A stretch of 64,000 bases of DNA from Struthidea cinerea (GCA_013397865.1 VZTI01000688.1:391405-455404); one strand, 5' to 3'; shown: positions 44,440-57,260, counted from the stretch's first letter. Numbers and translations are program-made. The notes: generated from the letters alone by a model not told the origin.

Positions 44440-45042
44440 GGTCTAGAGGGAAGGGCAGGATCCACAGCAGTGCTGGAGCATGTCCAGAGAAGGGCAATGG
44501 AGCTGGGGCAGGGTCTGGAATATCTGAGTTATGAGGCGAGGCTGAGGGANNNNNNNGGCAGGATCCACAGCAGTGCTGGAGCATGTCCAGAGAAGGGCAA
44601 TGGAGCTGGGGCAGGGTCTGGAATATCTGAGTTATGAGGAGAGGCTGAGGGAGCTGGGAAAGGGGCTCAGCCTGGAGAAGAGGAGGCTCAGGGGGGACCT
44701 CATTGCTCCCCACAACTCCCTGACAGGAGGGGCAGTGAGGGGGGGTCGGGCTCTGCTGCCACGTCCCAAGGGAAAGGAGGAGAGGAAATGGCCTCAAATT
44801 GCACCAGGGGAGGCTCAGGTTGGAGATTGTGAAAGAAAATTTCCCTGGAAGAGCGGTGAGGCCTTGGAATGAGCTGCCCAGGGAGTGGTGGAGTCGCTGT
44901 CTCTGGGAGTGTTCAGGAGGAGTCTGGATGTGGCCCTTGGGGACAGGGTTTGGGGTGATGCTGGTGCTGCTGGATGATGATGGGACTGGATGAGCTGGAA
45001 GGTCTTTTCCAACCTAGATGATTCTGGGATGCTGTGATTCAC
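44440..45042 (+). mobile_element. CR1 LINE 3' end containing an assembly gap
   Basis: Plus-strand CR1: gctggagcatgtccagagaa, ctggagaagaggaggctcag, gggagtggtggagtcgctgt, and the tail GATTCTGGGATGCTGTGATT. A 7-base gap (44550-44556) interrupts it, with duplicated flanks. Confidence 0.92.
44454..44652 (+). repeat. 96-base direct duplication around a 7-N gap
   Basis: 44454-44549 and 44557-44652 are the same sequence with one difference (C versus A, at GAGGCGAG versus GAGGAGAG). The repeat starts and stops exactly at the gap, so unmerged contig ends are the simplest explanation. Confidence 0.9.
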
Positions 45043-45417
45043 TATCCGTGCTGTAGGCACTGCCTTTCCTCACAGACCCTCAGACAAGACTGTTCATTTT
45101 CCTCGGACTGTGTCCCACAGTTTTTAAGGCCACAGTGTCTGTGGTAACTCCATTCCCTGTTCCCCAAGGGTTCCCCCTTCCCCCTTGGCTGCTGTTTGAT
45201 GTAAGCAGAGACTGAACACTTCCCTGAGCTGGGACCTTGCTGTGCTGGAGATGATGGGTGGCTCCAGAGAGCTGAAGGAGCAACTCCTGAAGGAAAATAT
45301 CTGGTCTGAAAAGTGTGGTGGGTGGCACTTGGTGTTTGTGTAGCCTTTCCTTATTCTGCACCCTGGAGTAAAACACAAATTCTGCATCTCCTTCCCATGA
45401 GGGCCCTGCCAACAATA

Positions 45418-45535
45418 AATGCCCAGAGCAGCTGTGGCTGCCCCTGGATCCCTGGCAGTGTCCAAGGCCAGGTTGGACATTGGGGCTTGGAGCAGCCTGG
45501 GACAGTGGAAGGTGTCCCTGCCCATGGCAGCAGCC
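45418..45535 (+). mobile_element. Internal CR1 fragment
   Basis: gcccagagcagctgtggctg through ggtgtccctgcccatgg; truncated at both ends, lacking the 3' tail. Confidence 0.85.
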
Positions 45536-46104
45536 CTGGCTCCTCTTCAGGGCTGCTGGAGCTCACGGCCTCTCTGAGGGCTTTGCTGTATTTTTATGTG
45601 TGTTCTTCTTGGTGTGACCAGCACTGGGCCCACGGGCTGTAAAAAAATACTATGGAAATAATGTGTACCACACTGTTGGTTATCATTTGTTGGTGCCCAG
45701 CATCCACGACTTTGAACAGCAGCAGTATTTTTGGAAGTGCGTGTAAAGGAGGGTGGGGAGAGACCTCGTTTTAGTGCTGTCAGTTCGACTTTCTGTATAA
45801 AAAGAACAAACAGCTCCACCTTGCAGTGGTGGAGGATGGAGGAGGTGGCAGCCCCGGAGCAGGAGGAGGATGGGACGTGCTTTGCAGTGAGGTTTGGACT
45901 GATGGGATGTGGATGGACAGGAGGACATGGGAAAGGGAGCTGGAAGAGTTTGTGAGTGCTGCTGCTGGCTGAAACCCAATTTGAGGACCTCTGCACAGTG
46001 TTTTGCTGCCCCATTGTTCCCAGCAAGTGTGGTGGGACTGGTCATGCAGATCACTACTCATCTGTCATCAGATTTCTCAGCTTTTGGGTACTTTCCCAGA
46101 AAAA
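45536..46104. other. Intergenic unique sequence
   Basis: Moderately GC-rich; open frames on both strands without recognisable products. Confidence 0.5.
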
Positions 46105-46250
46105 TTGTGGATGCCCCATCCCTGCAAGTGTCCAAGGCCAGGCTGGATGAGGCTCTGAGCAGCCTGGCATAGTGGAAGATGTCCCTGCCTGTGGGAGGGG
46201 CTTGGAATTTTAAGATCCCTTCCAACCCAAACCATTCTGGGATTCTGGGA
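46105..46250 (+). mobile_element. CR1 LINE 3' fragment
   Basis: atccctgcaagtgtccaagg, ggcttggaattttaagatcc, ttccaacccaaaccattctg and the tail GGGATTCTGGG. Confidence 0.88.
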
Positions 46251-46649
46251 AATGGACAACATGTCCAAAGGGCTTCATCACTCAGAACTAGGAAAAACAC
46301 GCCATGAGAAAGTGAAAGAGGAAACCAAGTTGTTAATTTGTTTAATGAATGTAAAATATTCTCTATGAAATAATAGAATCACAGAATGAGGCTGATGGAT
46401 GGTTTTTAAATGCAGATCCATCATCCTAAAATTCAGTGTGTGCTTTCAAAGGCGAAGTTTTATATTTTACTGATAGATCTTGTCAGTCAAGGATTCCAAA
46501 GGCCCTACACTGAACCCAGGTAAGGGATGGAGTTTTTTCTTTTCATAATTGCCACTCTTCTCAGTTATGTAGTATTTGATTGGGCTTTGTTAAAAGTCCA
46601 GTTCTTATTCTCTTATTCTTCAAAGGCCTGACCTTATCTCGTGCTTCTG
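46251..46649. other. Intergenic sequence with a tiny CR1-tail-like remnant
   Basis: The motif ATAGAATCACAGAATGAGGC at about 46373-46392 resembles a CR1 tail with no body attached. The rest is AT-rich and unique. Confidence 0.5.
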
Positions 46650-46890
46650 CAAAGTCATAGAACATCATAAAATTCACAAAACCCCAGAATCCCTGAGGCT
46701 GGAAAAGCCCTCCCAGCCCATCGAGCCCCAGCTGTGCCCGATGCCCACCTTGTCCCCAGCCCAGAGCACTGAGTGCCACCTCCAGGCCTTCCTTGGACAC
46801 CTCCAGGGACGGGGACTCCAAACCTCCCTGGGCAGCCCCTTCCGACGCTTGACCACCATAAAATTGTTCCCAATTCTGTCAAAATCAGTC
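46650..46890 (-). mobile_element. CR1 LINE 3' end, divergent subfamily
   Basis: aatccctgaggctggaaaag, gcccatcgagccccagctgt, gagcactgagtgccacctcc and ggacacctccagggacgggg. Antisense counterpart of the 33955-34162 type. Confidence 0.85.
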
Positions 46891-48261
46891 TCCAAAATGG
46901 AGAGGTTGTGCCACCCGCCCTCCTGCCTCATAATTGTTAACAAATTACTTTTTTGGAGGTTATTTTAGGGGACTCAGTATTTGGGTACACGATGGAAGAA
47001 CAGAATTTGCTGTACAAGCACAAATGCTGAGGGAGAGAAAATAACGTGCTGTAGACTGGCTGATTATTTGTCACACAAGCAAATCTGTATTTAGAGAGCT
47101 CCATAAAAAAAATAGTTTCCATAGTGAAAAGTGAGAACACCCACCAGCGTTCGGCAGTTGGGAACAACCAGTTTATGTGCGAGGAGGAGGCACATAAAGA
47201 ATACCCTTCAGTTTTCCTAACCACTGTTTTCCTTGGACCGCGAGGCACGCTGAACGTTCCTGGGAAAACTGGAAACCTTCTCCAGTGCGCCGAAGAATTC
47301 GGATCCACGTCTTTCATTGTCACTGGCTGAGTGCACGTATTTACTCGCAGGGCACTTTTATGCAGTGTGATGGAGACATCAAGCTGGAGCCTGGGCCAGT
47401 ATTCTCGAAATAACTCACCATTTGGGAGGAGAATAAAGGGTGTTAATCTCAGCTCCTTGGCTGGGACTCCCAGTAAAGTTTTTACTTCTCCGCTCCCCAA
47501 GAATAGGCGCAGTGTTCCACAAGAAATAATTCATATTCAGAGTGTTACTCCGTATATAAAATTTCAGTGCACCAGCGCACAACTAATCCTTAGAAGGGAA
47601 AGTTGCCCTCAAAAATCCAGCCAGCTCCGCAATGCTTAATGTACATGGACTTGAATGATAGGCAAAATGTTGAAAGAATTAAGTTAAATGTATTTCGGGG
47701 CGGGGGAGAAAACATTAGGAAAACTCTTTGGCAAATCTTTTGCAGATGGCAGACGGCTTAATTGCTGTGGTAAACTTGTCTGAGATTCCTGGAAAAATCT
47801 GGGTGCTGCAGTAATCCGTGGAACCCAACGGACCCGGGTTTTAGCGGCTCAAAGCGAAGGCGTGCACGTCTTTGTCGTAGCCGGGTTGCTAAAGTTTCAC
47901 CCAGGGTTTTGGGGGTGGGTTTTCCCTGCCTTTGTTTTTTTTCCATTTAACTCCATTTAACCAATTAAAAGGTTGTGCACATATTATTTGGGCAGGGAAG
48001 CAACAGAGGCCTTGAACAAAGCGAACGCGGTTACGGGATTCCTTTCTCCCGAATGTCTCTCTGGAAAGTTTTGTGCTGTCCACAGGTGAACAAAAATAGG
48101 AAAAAACCTTTATTTTTCATGGAGCGTTGTGCAGGACACAGCATCAACCAGAGGAGCGCACTGGGGGAAGTGGAAGGGGTCTTGTGTGACTTCTTAGTCC
48201 ACGCTCACCAGTTTGGAGACCGAATTGGCATCAAACGGCCCTCATGCCATTCCCATAATAT
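46891..48261. other. Intergenic unique block, possible conserved non-coding DNA
   Basis: No repeat recognised from about 46950 to 48260. Sequence around 47100-47700 is balanced in composition, has scattered CpGs and lacks low complexity. That is how conserved elements often look, but conservation cannot be tested here. Confidence 0.45.
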
Positions 48262-48410
48262 CTGCACGGGGCAGTGGTCACGGCCCCAAGGCTGCCAGAG
48301 TTCACGGAGAGTTTGGACAATGCTTTCAGACACATGGTGGGATTTTTGGGGTGTCCTGTGCAGCGCCAGGGGTTGGATTCGATGATCCTTGTGCGTCCCT
48401 AGCTCTTAAA
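48262..48410 (+). mobile_element. CR1 LINE 3' end (subfamily of PSMG1 intron 1 copy)
   Basis: gcagtggtcacggccccaag, gagagtttggacaatgcttt, gggttggattcgatgatcct and gtgcgtccctagctc. Confidence 0.88.
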
Positions 48411-50624
48411 AAAAGAAACATCTCTTACTTTTTGTTTCCCTCAGACACGTGTTGCATTTAAAAGCTGATAAAATGGTGGGGATGTTGTTCTTTTACAGGT
48501 GGGTCCTGGTCTGGTGTCTCTCACTGCACATTTTTCCCCTTTCAGGACAATATTCCTGGAAGTGAGCAATTCCCCAAAGGATAATGTGATTTCAAGACGA
48601 AAATAAACCTGCCAGGGAGGTTGGGACAGGGTTATGGAGCAGTGTTATTCCTCAAAGTATTAAAAAAAAACCCCAGTCCTTGAACATTTCATGAACTATC
48701 CAGGTAGACCCCATAAGAGGTGGCATTTTTAGGGTTTTCCTCTGCAGGATGGGCAGCTGGCACTGCTTGTTTGCAGGTCAGTGGCTCCACAGGCCATCGA
48801 ACCATGGGAGTTTTCAGCATCCAAGGTGGATGCTGCATCCCAGCCGGGAGAGATCCATGCTGGGCCACCCCAGGGAAGGGTCTGTGCTTCTTTATGATTT
48901 CCTCAATGAAGCTTTGCAGGAGTCCCAGTGGGGACAGGTGTGGTGAGGGGGCTGTGTGGGGTCACTGAGGAGATCTGGGTGGTGGGGAGGGAGCAGCAGA
49001 GCTGGTCAGAGACGTGCCAGGGAAAGCCCATTAACCTGGAGGCAAGGCAGTGGGAAACCCCACTGTGAGGCGGGTTCAGGAGCTCTGGGAGTTCAGGCTG
49101 AGGAGGAAAAAGGGCTCCCATAGGCACCCTGCACTGGGGAGATGTCCTGTGTCAGCATGGACACGGTTTCTGGAAAGGACAAAGGTGGGTCACCTTCCCT
49201 GTGTTCACCACATCGAGTGAGGGACTAAACTGCCAGAGAGAGGCAAGCTGGGTGATGGTTCCCCCAACACCAGCACTGGGAAGGGTCATTTTCCCACCAG
49301 AATCCATGATTGTCCCAAAGAAATCCCTCCGAGGCACCACTGCTTTGGTTGTGGTGGATCCTGAGCTCTGCCGGTGTGACCTGTGACATCTGTCTTTAAA
49401 AAGCCAAGCAAAGAAACAAACAAACACTGGTTCAAGACAGGTGATGCCACCAGTTACTTTCTGGTTGAACTGGGAGCAGAACGTGAGAAGTTTTTGTTGT
49501 CTCCCCTCTCTTTCCCTGCCTGTGCACTCCCACTCTGCTGCCAAAGGCACTGGTTTGGGCTTCCCTGCACACTGAACCTGTTTTTCCCCACAGAGTGCAC
49601 CTGGAGGAGGCAGAGGATTGTGTTTGCCGAGTTCATTGCGGCTCGTGAGCTTCAGGACTGAAGTTAGTTTCCTCTTTAGGAACCATCTCAAATAACCAGC
49701 GCCTTTCTGGGTGTGTTTTTCAAACACCTAAACAGCCTGCTCATACATCTGCTAATCTGTTTTCAAATGCTCTTTGCCAGGCTGTCGCTGCTAATGAGTT
49801 GCAGCTCCCTGTGAGGGGAACAGCCCTGGGGATTTTTGTGGTCCTGTGGGAAACAGGTGTTTCTGTTTGAAAACGCCCTTTGTGGTTGTTGTTGTTGTTG
49901 TTTGCATTTTATCCCTGCGCACAAAGGCACGGCCTTCTGCAGAGCAGCTGGCAGACCCCTGTGAGCTCAGGCACCTGGAATATCTGCTCCTGCTGGAATT
50001 TTCCCGCTGCCAGAGGGAGGTGTGTGCTCTCCAGAAGAAGCTGGGATTCCTGCACTGTTGTTGTGATCAGCTACAACCCTGTATGGCTGAAAAAGGCAGC
50101 AAGTGCAGGCTGTGGGGATGGAGCAAACATTTCTTGTACTCCTCCTGCTTTTCTTCCATCAGGATGGAGGAGCTCTTTTGGTTGGCATTTCTCTCTCTTC
50201 CCTACACACCAAAAGCCAGCTGAGCTCATGGGTGGTGTGAGCACCACACAGCCTGCCCAGAGAGGAAGTTCTGGGGAGAGTGGGGTGGGAAGTTCAGATT
50301 ATACCCAAAAAAGGATGAGGAAAGTGCCTCTTTGGCCATCAGGAACTGCTTGATGAGCAACTCTGACTCAGCTGGAGCCCCACAGGAGATCCTGCAGAAG
50401 TCATCCATCCATCTTCCTCTTGGACTGGTTGTGGCATAAAGCCACATTTTCCGTAGCAGCACTGGGGGAAGCCCTCCCTGATCACCGCATTGAACAGGAG
50501 TTTTGGTGATGTCTGCAATGTGACTCTGCTGTCACAACAAAAGGCTGCTGTTCACTGTGATGAAACCTCACGTGAAACCCCCTCTCTAATAAATGGGGAG
50601 AGCCAGGAACTTCCAGAGAGTGAT
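48411..50624. other. Intergenic unique sequence
   Basis: A (GTT)n run at about 49885-49901 and an ETS/PU.1-like AGAGGAAGTT at 50261-50270. Open frames up to 191 residues (49152-49727, minus) have no recognisable product. Confidence 0.5.
49885..49901. repeat. (GTT)n short microsatellite
   Basis: Five to six GTT units. Confidence 0.8.
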
Positions 50625-50700
50625 TCCCAGTCCACGGTAGCGGGGTTGGAACTAGATTTTCTTTCAGGTCCCTTCCAACCCAGGCCGTTTTATTATTCTG
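50625..50700 (+). mobile_element. Very short CR1 3' remnant
   Basis: gtagcggggttggaactaga, tttcaggtcccttccaaccc and a decayed tail TTTTATTATTCTGAATTC. Confidence 0.75.
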
Positions 50701-53700
50701 AATTCCTAACAGCAAGGAAGACATGGCTTTAATTGTGCTGAAATCTAAAGTGACTTACCCAAGTTTAAGCCCTTGTGGGACAGAAATCGTTCTTTACTTT
50801 TGTGTGTCTGAGACGAATTTGATTTCATATTGAGCAGATTATGGACAGGTGGAAACCAGAACATGATCTATTATGATATCCACGTAAAAATACAAATACA
50901 GTGTTCTTCATTTATCAAGGAAGGTCAAAATAGCACATCTCTGAATGCATTTCTGTTTCAGGGCCTCTTAAAAGGAAGGAACAAAATCAAAACAGCAATC
51001 AGTGGCAGAGGATTTGAGTTCTCTGTTGCTTTTTGCTTTGGTGCTAAGCTCATTGTGGTCTCCAGTCCATCTCACTCTGCTCTACTGGCAACTTGCAAAT
51101 CAATAACCTCTTGCCTTGCTGTTGACCTGTCTAGAAAAAACTCCTTTTTTTTCTAAAATACGCACTTCCCAAGCATATTTGACTACTGGAGTGAGTAGGA
51201 GCTTTGTAAAAGGAAACAAAATATGATTCAGCTCTCAAAGGTGTGGAAATACCATCCTCAGATACTTGGCGGAATATGCTCCAAGTTGTTTTTTCCTGTA
51301 TGTGTCCAAGTCACATTTGGTTGACAGCTAATGTTTCTAGCCAGATAATGAGTGTATTTCTCAGAAATTGGACACAGAGGATTTTTTTATGGGTTTTCTT
51401 CAGTCCCTTCCTCTTTTTTACAGCAGCATGTGATTCAGAGTGCTTCTCTCTCCATTACAATGAGGCAGCAGGTGTTCAGTCGAACAGAATGATTGTCAAA
51501 TGGTTTTAATGGGTAGGGCTGAGAGACAATATTTTAGGGTTGATTCAGAAAAAAAAAGGTGTTTCAGTGCAATGGAAGCTTGCTTCGAATGGGGGTGAAA
51601 TGTAACTGGATTCAAGAGAAGAAATGCAACGTTTTGGTGGAATAATGGAAAAATTTGTCTTGCAAGGGTCCCGTGGAGGCCCCTATCCCCATCCCCACAT
51701 CCCCCTGCAAATCCACGTGGCTCGAGTGCTTTCTGGTTGGGTTTTGCAATGTCACAGAGATTGTCACAGCTGCCCAAACTCAATCCAAGAGGAAATGCCA
51801 GGTGAGGAAATGCTGCCCCTGGATGGGTGCTTGGCACGATGCAGAATCCCCAGGCCCAAGGAGAGGTCTGCCACAGGCAGCTGGACTCTTTCCTGACCTT
51901 GGGAATCTCTTTTACTGCAGGGATTTCAGGAGCTCTTTGATGACCCTTTGCTTTCACGTGGCTTCAAATGGGCAAAGTCATCACACTTTGCTGTGTGTTC
52001 AAACCTAAGCTCCAATGCTCTCATCAAATCATTAAAATTCTAAGGAACATGGGCTTTTCATGATCCATGGACAACAGAAAATGCTTCCAAGCAGGATTTC
52101 TGCAGCCTTCTTGCTTTGACATTGGAAATGACCTCACACAGAGCAACAGGGAAATTGCTGTAATAAGCTGTTGTGTTTATAGAAACTGAACAATATTTAT
52201 GTGCTATTGGTACCACTTTGGACAAAATCAATGTGGGGGTTTGTGTTTAAAAAACCCGTTTTTGTGAACTTTTTTTCCACAAAGTGATGAAGTCTTTTTT
52301 TATCCCAGGTCAGTTCTTCAGTCTTCAACAGCATAAAGATTGATCAGAGTAAAACTATTAAATTTTGTAGAGACTACCATGTCTTAAGATTTATCAGTTA
52401 AAGAATTCTTTATTTTTTCTCCCCACATTTTGATTAGATTCTTCCCTTTCCCTCCTGGTTTCCTTCTCCTGGTTTTGGGGGGGGGGTCAGTGAGCTGTAG
52501 AAAGCAATGCTCCCTTCAGTGGGAAAACTGAGGTTTGCTTTTGTACAGACATTTTTATTGTCTTCTTAGTGAGGCTGCAAATCTTTTAACAAATCTGTGA
52601 CAGAAGAAATTCCCCGTCAGTTCCTAGATCTGTCCATCTAGTTTTTCGAGCAAAATACTCAGTGCTGGTCTTTTTGAACAAAAGGGAAATTACTTGTGAA
52701 GTCTGAGCAGACAGAACACAACTTATCCTTCCTGTTGTGGTGAAGAGGTCGTGGTGAGAAATTCTGTGTGCGGATAGCACTTAAATTCTTCAGGCAGAAA
52801 TACCATTCTTAGCTTATTCTTTGATCATCAAACGTGTGCTTGAGCTGGCAGATCTATCCAGAAACTTTAATTTAAAGTTTTGAGTGTGTAAATTTGGCAT
52901 GTTTTTTGGTCTCTCTTAGGGCTGGGTGTGTCCTGTTGACTCACAATATACACAAGAAATTACGGCGTGAGGTAAAATGCTGAGTAGGTCCTTGTATTCA
53001 GTGGGTTATAACAGAGGATGATGCAGTGATCTACCCCAAGAATTTGGGATCAGAGCCAGGGAGGAGGCAACTCCTGTGGTGTTGTCATTGCCAGAGCAGA
53101 TATTTAAGAAAAAACCTGTGGTTTGGTCAAAGTGGGGTGGGAAGAAGCAACAGCCTGTTCCTTAGTGTTCCCTGAAGGGCCTAAAGAAGTGGCTGGGCTG
53201 GAAGAAGGGCTGGCTCCTCAAGGATGGGAGCAGAAAGCCACAGTGTGAAACTCAGACCCAAATTTGCCAGGAGAAAGAAGAACAGCTCTGACCGAAGGTG
53301 TGGTGAGTGAGAAGAAACAGTAGAAGGAAATTTGTTCATTAATTTAATTGAACTTAGAGAAAGTGCTGGAAGTGGCAAATCAGTGAAATAAAGCATCTTG
53401 TGCATTTGGAGGAGGAATAATGGCCCTGGCAGTCCCATTTCACCAATGGGTGGCAGCTGCAACCATTCACCTTAAATGATCTGAAGACCAGGCCTGCACT
53501 AGGCAGAGGAGAAGAGTTCAAACTGTGAGTGTTGGTGTTCCTTAAGAGCTGCTCCTCTTCGATCTGGGTCATTACTTTGCTGGCTTTTCAGTGGTCCCTT
53601 TCAAATTTAAATGGCATCTTCATAAAAAGCTTTACTTCTTCTCTAACATTTCTGGGTATCTAAAGCCATGGACGGCTTGTAGCGAGAAATCTTCCTAACG

Positions 53701-53916
53701 CCACCCGTATATCAGCTAATTTTGCTCATTTGCTGACTCCAGGGAAGGAAATTCAGGTCTTTCAGTTCTCCAGTGATCCCCATCTGTTCTGTCCAGGCCT
53801 TCTCTTTAGATCAAGCTGATGTGGTGTCTCAAGAGAAACTGGAGAGGCCAGGAGAGGTTTGTGGTGAAAATCCAAAGGTGGCTGATCAAGCAAGGCTGAT
53901 ATTAATAATCCCAGCT
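50701..53916. other. Intergenic unique sequence
   Basis: No mobile element recognised. A G run lies at 52477-52486. No gene recognised. Confidence 0.5.
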
Positions 53917-54384
53917 TGACACATTCCGTACCTTAATTAATGCCTCCCCTGATGGGGGAGAGTTTTAGCGTCTTTGCCAGGAATTCAGGAGACGAACGGG
54001 ACCTTCAGCAGTCTCTGCTTTCAGATCGTTGTTTATTAAGTCTTATTGGAGAAATAGAGTCACTTGTGTGACCCAGACACAGCACAGGGCAGAGAATGCA
54101 GGAGAAGCCCTGCATTATCAAGATTAGACAGTCTTTTTAAAGGTAAATTATCCAATAAAAACGTAAAACGAAAGATATTTTCACTTTTCCACCAATGTTC
54201 CATAACTCACTTTGTCATGTAGACAGGAACTATGGAATTCTTTATCCAATCACCTTAAACTACGTCTACTGCAGAATATGGAGTGATAGAAGAAGGAACA
54301 AAAGGCCTGGAGAACAACAACAATCCTCCATTTTGAANTACTATATTAACAAACCCAAAGACCCTAAATTTTCACCCTGTGACA
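53917..54384 (-). mobile_element. Probable solo LTR of an endogenous retrovirus
   Basis: On the minus strand the block starts TGTCACAGGG and ends GGAATGTGTCA, giving TG...CA ends. It then shows the order expected of an LTR: a TATA-like CCTTTAAAAAG (complement of about 54132-54142), about 100 bases later AATAAA (complement of 54032-54037), and a further 115 bases of U5-like sequence. I see no matching target-site duplication and no second LTR, so the ends may be wrong. No retroviral gene is present. One N lies inside at 54338. Confidence 0.4.
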
Positions 54385-56590
54385 ATCTCACATAACATTC
54401 TATCACCTCGCTCACACCAGCGCAGATTCCAACTCTTCCCAAAGGGTCGGGAACTTTCTCCATGGGCGAAGGCCAAAGACAGTGCTGTCCAGGGGGGTAG
54501 AATCCTTCAAAACAGGCAGAGAGATATTCTCTGCATTCTGGATTCCAACACCAGCTGGTTTTGACAGGGACTCCACACAAAAATCCTTGTCCTTACAACA
54601 CCTAGTGGAGGACCTGACCTTATCCTCCTTATAAACCAAAGCCTTTAGGATCACACATTTCAAATGGGAGGGGGGAGGAAGGAGACACCTCTTACCAGGT
54701 GTGAAGAGCTCTGTGCGTGCATTAGAAAAGACAGCAAAGGCCTGTGAGAGTTGTGACATGGTCTGATCTCAGTGGGTCAGATATGGAATGAGATTTGGAG
54801 CCAGTTTCTCAGGACTGGAAGCCTTATGGTCGTGGTTGCTTTCAGCACATCTTGCTTAGCCAGAGGATGGTACCATCATCTCTTACTTCAGGGATCTGAA
54901 GAGAATTAGTCTTGTACCAGGCAGGACAAGCTGAAGAGGCAGGGCCAACTTCCTGTATGAAATTATTGGGTTTCACCTGGGATTGGATCCACCTGGGAAA
55001 GGTTAGCCGTGGCTCCAGGCCATAAATGTGTAAAGAGGGCTCGCTGTGAAGTAGTAAAATACTCTGAATACAGCCCAAAGAATCTGGTGCCGAATTTGCA
55101 CTCTTGCCACTTCAGCAAGTTGAATCTTTCATGTTTCTGAGGGCTGGTGAAGGTGTAGAAACAGGATTTTCTCATTCATATTGCAGTGGATTCTTTCCAT
55201 GTTCTAGAATTGAACCAATTATTTGTTATCCCACCTGGCATGCTTGGGGCATCAAAGTATTCCAAATGATGGAGAAAAAACGTGGACAGTCAATTACAGC
55301 TGCTGTCAAACCAGGGAGATGACATGGTGCTGTGCTGGGTTGTATGAGAACCTAATGAAAATACGGTGTGTTGGTCAGAATTTCTCTCATTTTAGGAATC
55401 TAAGCTTAAAAATTACTGTGTTTCTGGATGTTAATGTTGGTATTAACAAAAATTACCCGGCTTTGTGACTGAATGCTGACTTGACACGGTGGCTGCCTTT
55501 TCCCACGAGGAACTCGGGCTCCTGGTTGGATTAGGTCTGGAAGAGCAATGAGTTTTGCAGTCTCATTTGCAGGTCTCTCAGCTGCAGGTGAGGATAGGAG
55601 CCTCCAGGCAGAGCTGAGGGGCTCGTGCAGGCAAAAAGGGATTTCAGGGATTTCGGGTGCCCAAAGGGAGGACGTGATGTGAGACTGAACCAGCACTTGC
55701 TGGGTCTGTGCTTCATGGTCTGACACTCCCTGGGTCATGGATGGTGGGTTCAAAAACATCACAGAGAGAGGCTGACCAGCCTTTGCAAGAGGGATCTGTG
55801 GTAGGAATCAGCCAGGCTTGGACACTCCTTAGCTGCTTTTGGGTGCTGGTAGTAAAACGAGGGGTGAGTGTCGCTTTCAGCGCCTGTACAGGGAGAGAAA
55901 CCTGTCACAGCCTTTTCTCTGACCTGCCACATAACAGACCGTCGAATGTCACCCAGCTGAGCTCTGGAGAGTGCAAATACTTTCCCCAAATATTATGTTT
56001 TTTCCCTACATCTTCCTGCCTGCCTGACTGAGCAACCTGCCACAGTTCATCAGCACTGCGGAAAAGAAGGTGACATGCCACCGAGGTAAAGGAGATTTCT
56101 TTATTAAAGAAATATATTCCTTTTAGCACGCAGCCCTGCTCTCCCTTGGGTGCTGGCACGAGAGGAGGGCACGGAGAAAGAGCTGAAATCGAGCCAGAGC
56201 CATGGCAGTGGGGGTCAGGGGACTGCCCCATCGTTTCTTGCTGCACCGGAGGCATTGAAGCGCTGGCTCTTTGTGAGTGAACTCTGTGAACATGCAATAG
56301 TAGGTACTGTATGCTAACTACGAACCTAATGTGTTATTCCTGGCTTTTATATACCTGGTTACCCATGGATAAAGCTATATGATATTTATTACAGCAGGGC
56401 AAGACTGCTTTGTAATCTGAATATGCTGCATTCACACCAGTGACTTGAACAAAGTGTTTCTTCATTTCTCCGGCCATTAATGGTTTTCTCATAAGAAACC
56501 ATGAAGTCAGTTGTGTTGTGTTTGTCAGCTGGGTTTTTGACTGCATGTATTTTGTTCCACAAAGGGGTTATTCAAAACCTCCCCTTCAGT
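54385..56590. other. Intergenic sequence right of the LTR candidate
   Basis: Not recognised. It could include decayed retroviral interior, since it lies on the side where an interior would be, but I see no protease, polymerase or envelope motif in any frame. Confidence 0.4.
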
Positions 56591-57260
56591 CTTAATTAAT
56601 TGCAGGCCCGGTGGAAGGCGAGCCCAGTGGGGCTGGAGAGGTTCCCGTCTGGTTTCCATTTCGCCCGCGGGCCGTGTGTGGAATCACGGCTGGCTCCCGG
56701 CGCTGGGACCTGCGCTGCTAGGCCCTCAGAGTGCTGGGATTGACAGGCACTGCTCATTTATGTACTTATTTAAATATTTATTTACTTTGATCAGCCTCCA
56801 GCCCGCACCCAGGGTGCTCATCGTGGGCAGAAAGTAGCTTTGTGCTGGCAAAAGAGGATGAAGATCCCAAACAATCTCACTGCCTCCACGCTATCTCCTT
56901 TGGATAAAAGCCTGTGCGACTCTTTTGGAGACAAACTCCCTATTCACGGCACTTAAATCCTGTGCTTTTTAGCTGTGCCTGTTTTCAGCTCTCAGTCTGT
57001 TCCAGGATTTCACCTCTGCCAAGGTCTCCTACCAGGGAACCACTTGAAGCGAGGGGATACACGGCGGTCCCGCCGCTTTCGGAATGCCACCGTGTGTTTT
57101 ACGACAGCTGTGAAAGTCAGACGTGGAACAGTAACATTCCCTGTGAAAAAAAACCCAAACCCCATCCCTAGTAAATGTGCGCAGTGTCCGAGTACCCTGG
57201 CTGGCTGAAACTCCTCAGAGCCTCTACCTACCCTTTTAATTTATGCATTTCATCTGCCTG
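56591..57260. other. CpG-containing unique block
   Basis: Non-repetitive block with CpG-rich start (gtttccatttcgcccgcggg at about 56653-56672), an AT-rich centre (TTTAAATATTTATTTA) and balanced flanks. It could be a regulatory element; there is no gene evidence. Confidence 0.35.

Noticed and set aside
49152..49727. 191-residue minus-strand open frame
   Set aside because: No domain, no start context and no neighbouring exon; treated as chance.
54385..55500. Interior of an endogenous retrovirus next to the LTR candidate
   Set aside because: No protease, reverse transcriptase, integrase or envelope motif was visible in any frame, and there is no convincing primer-binding site or polypurine tract.
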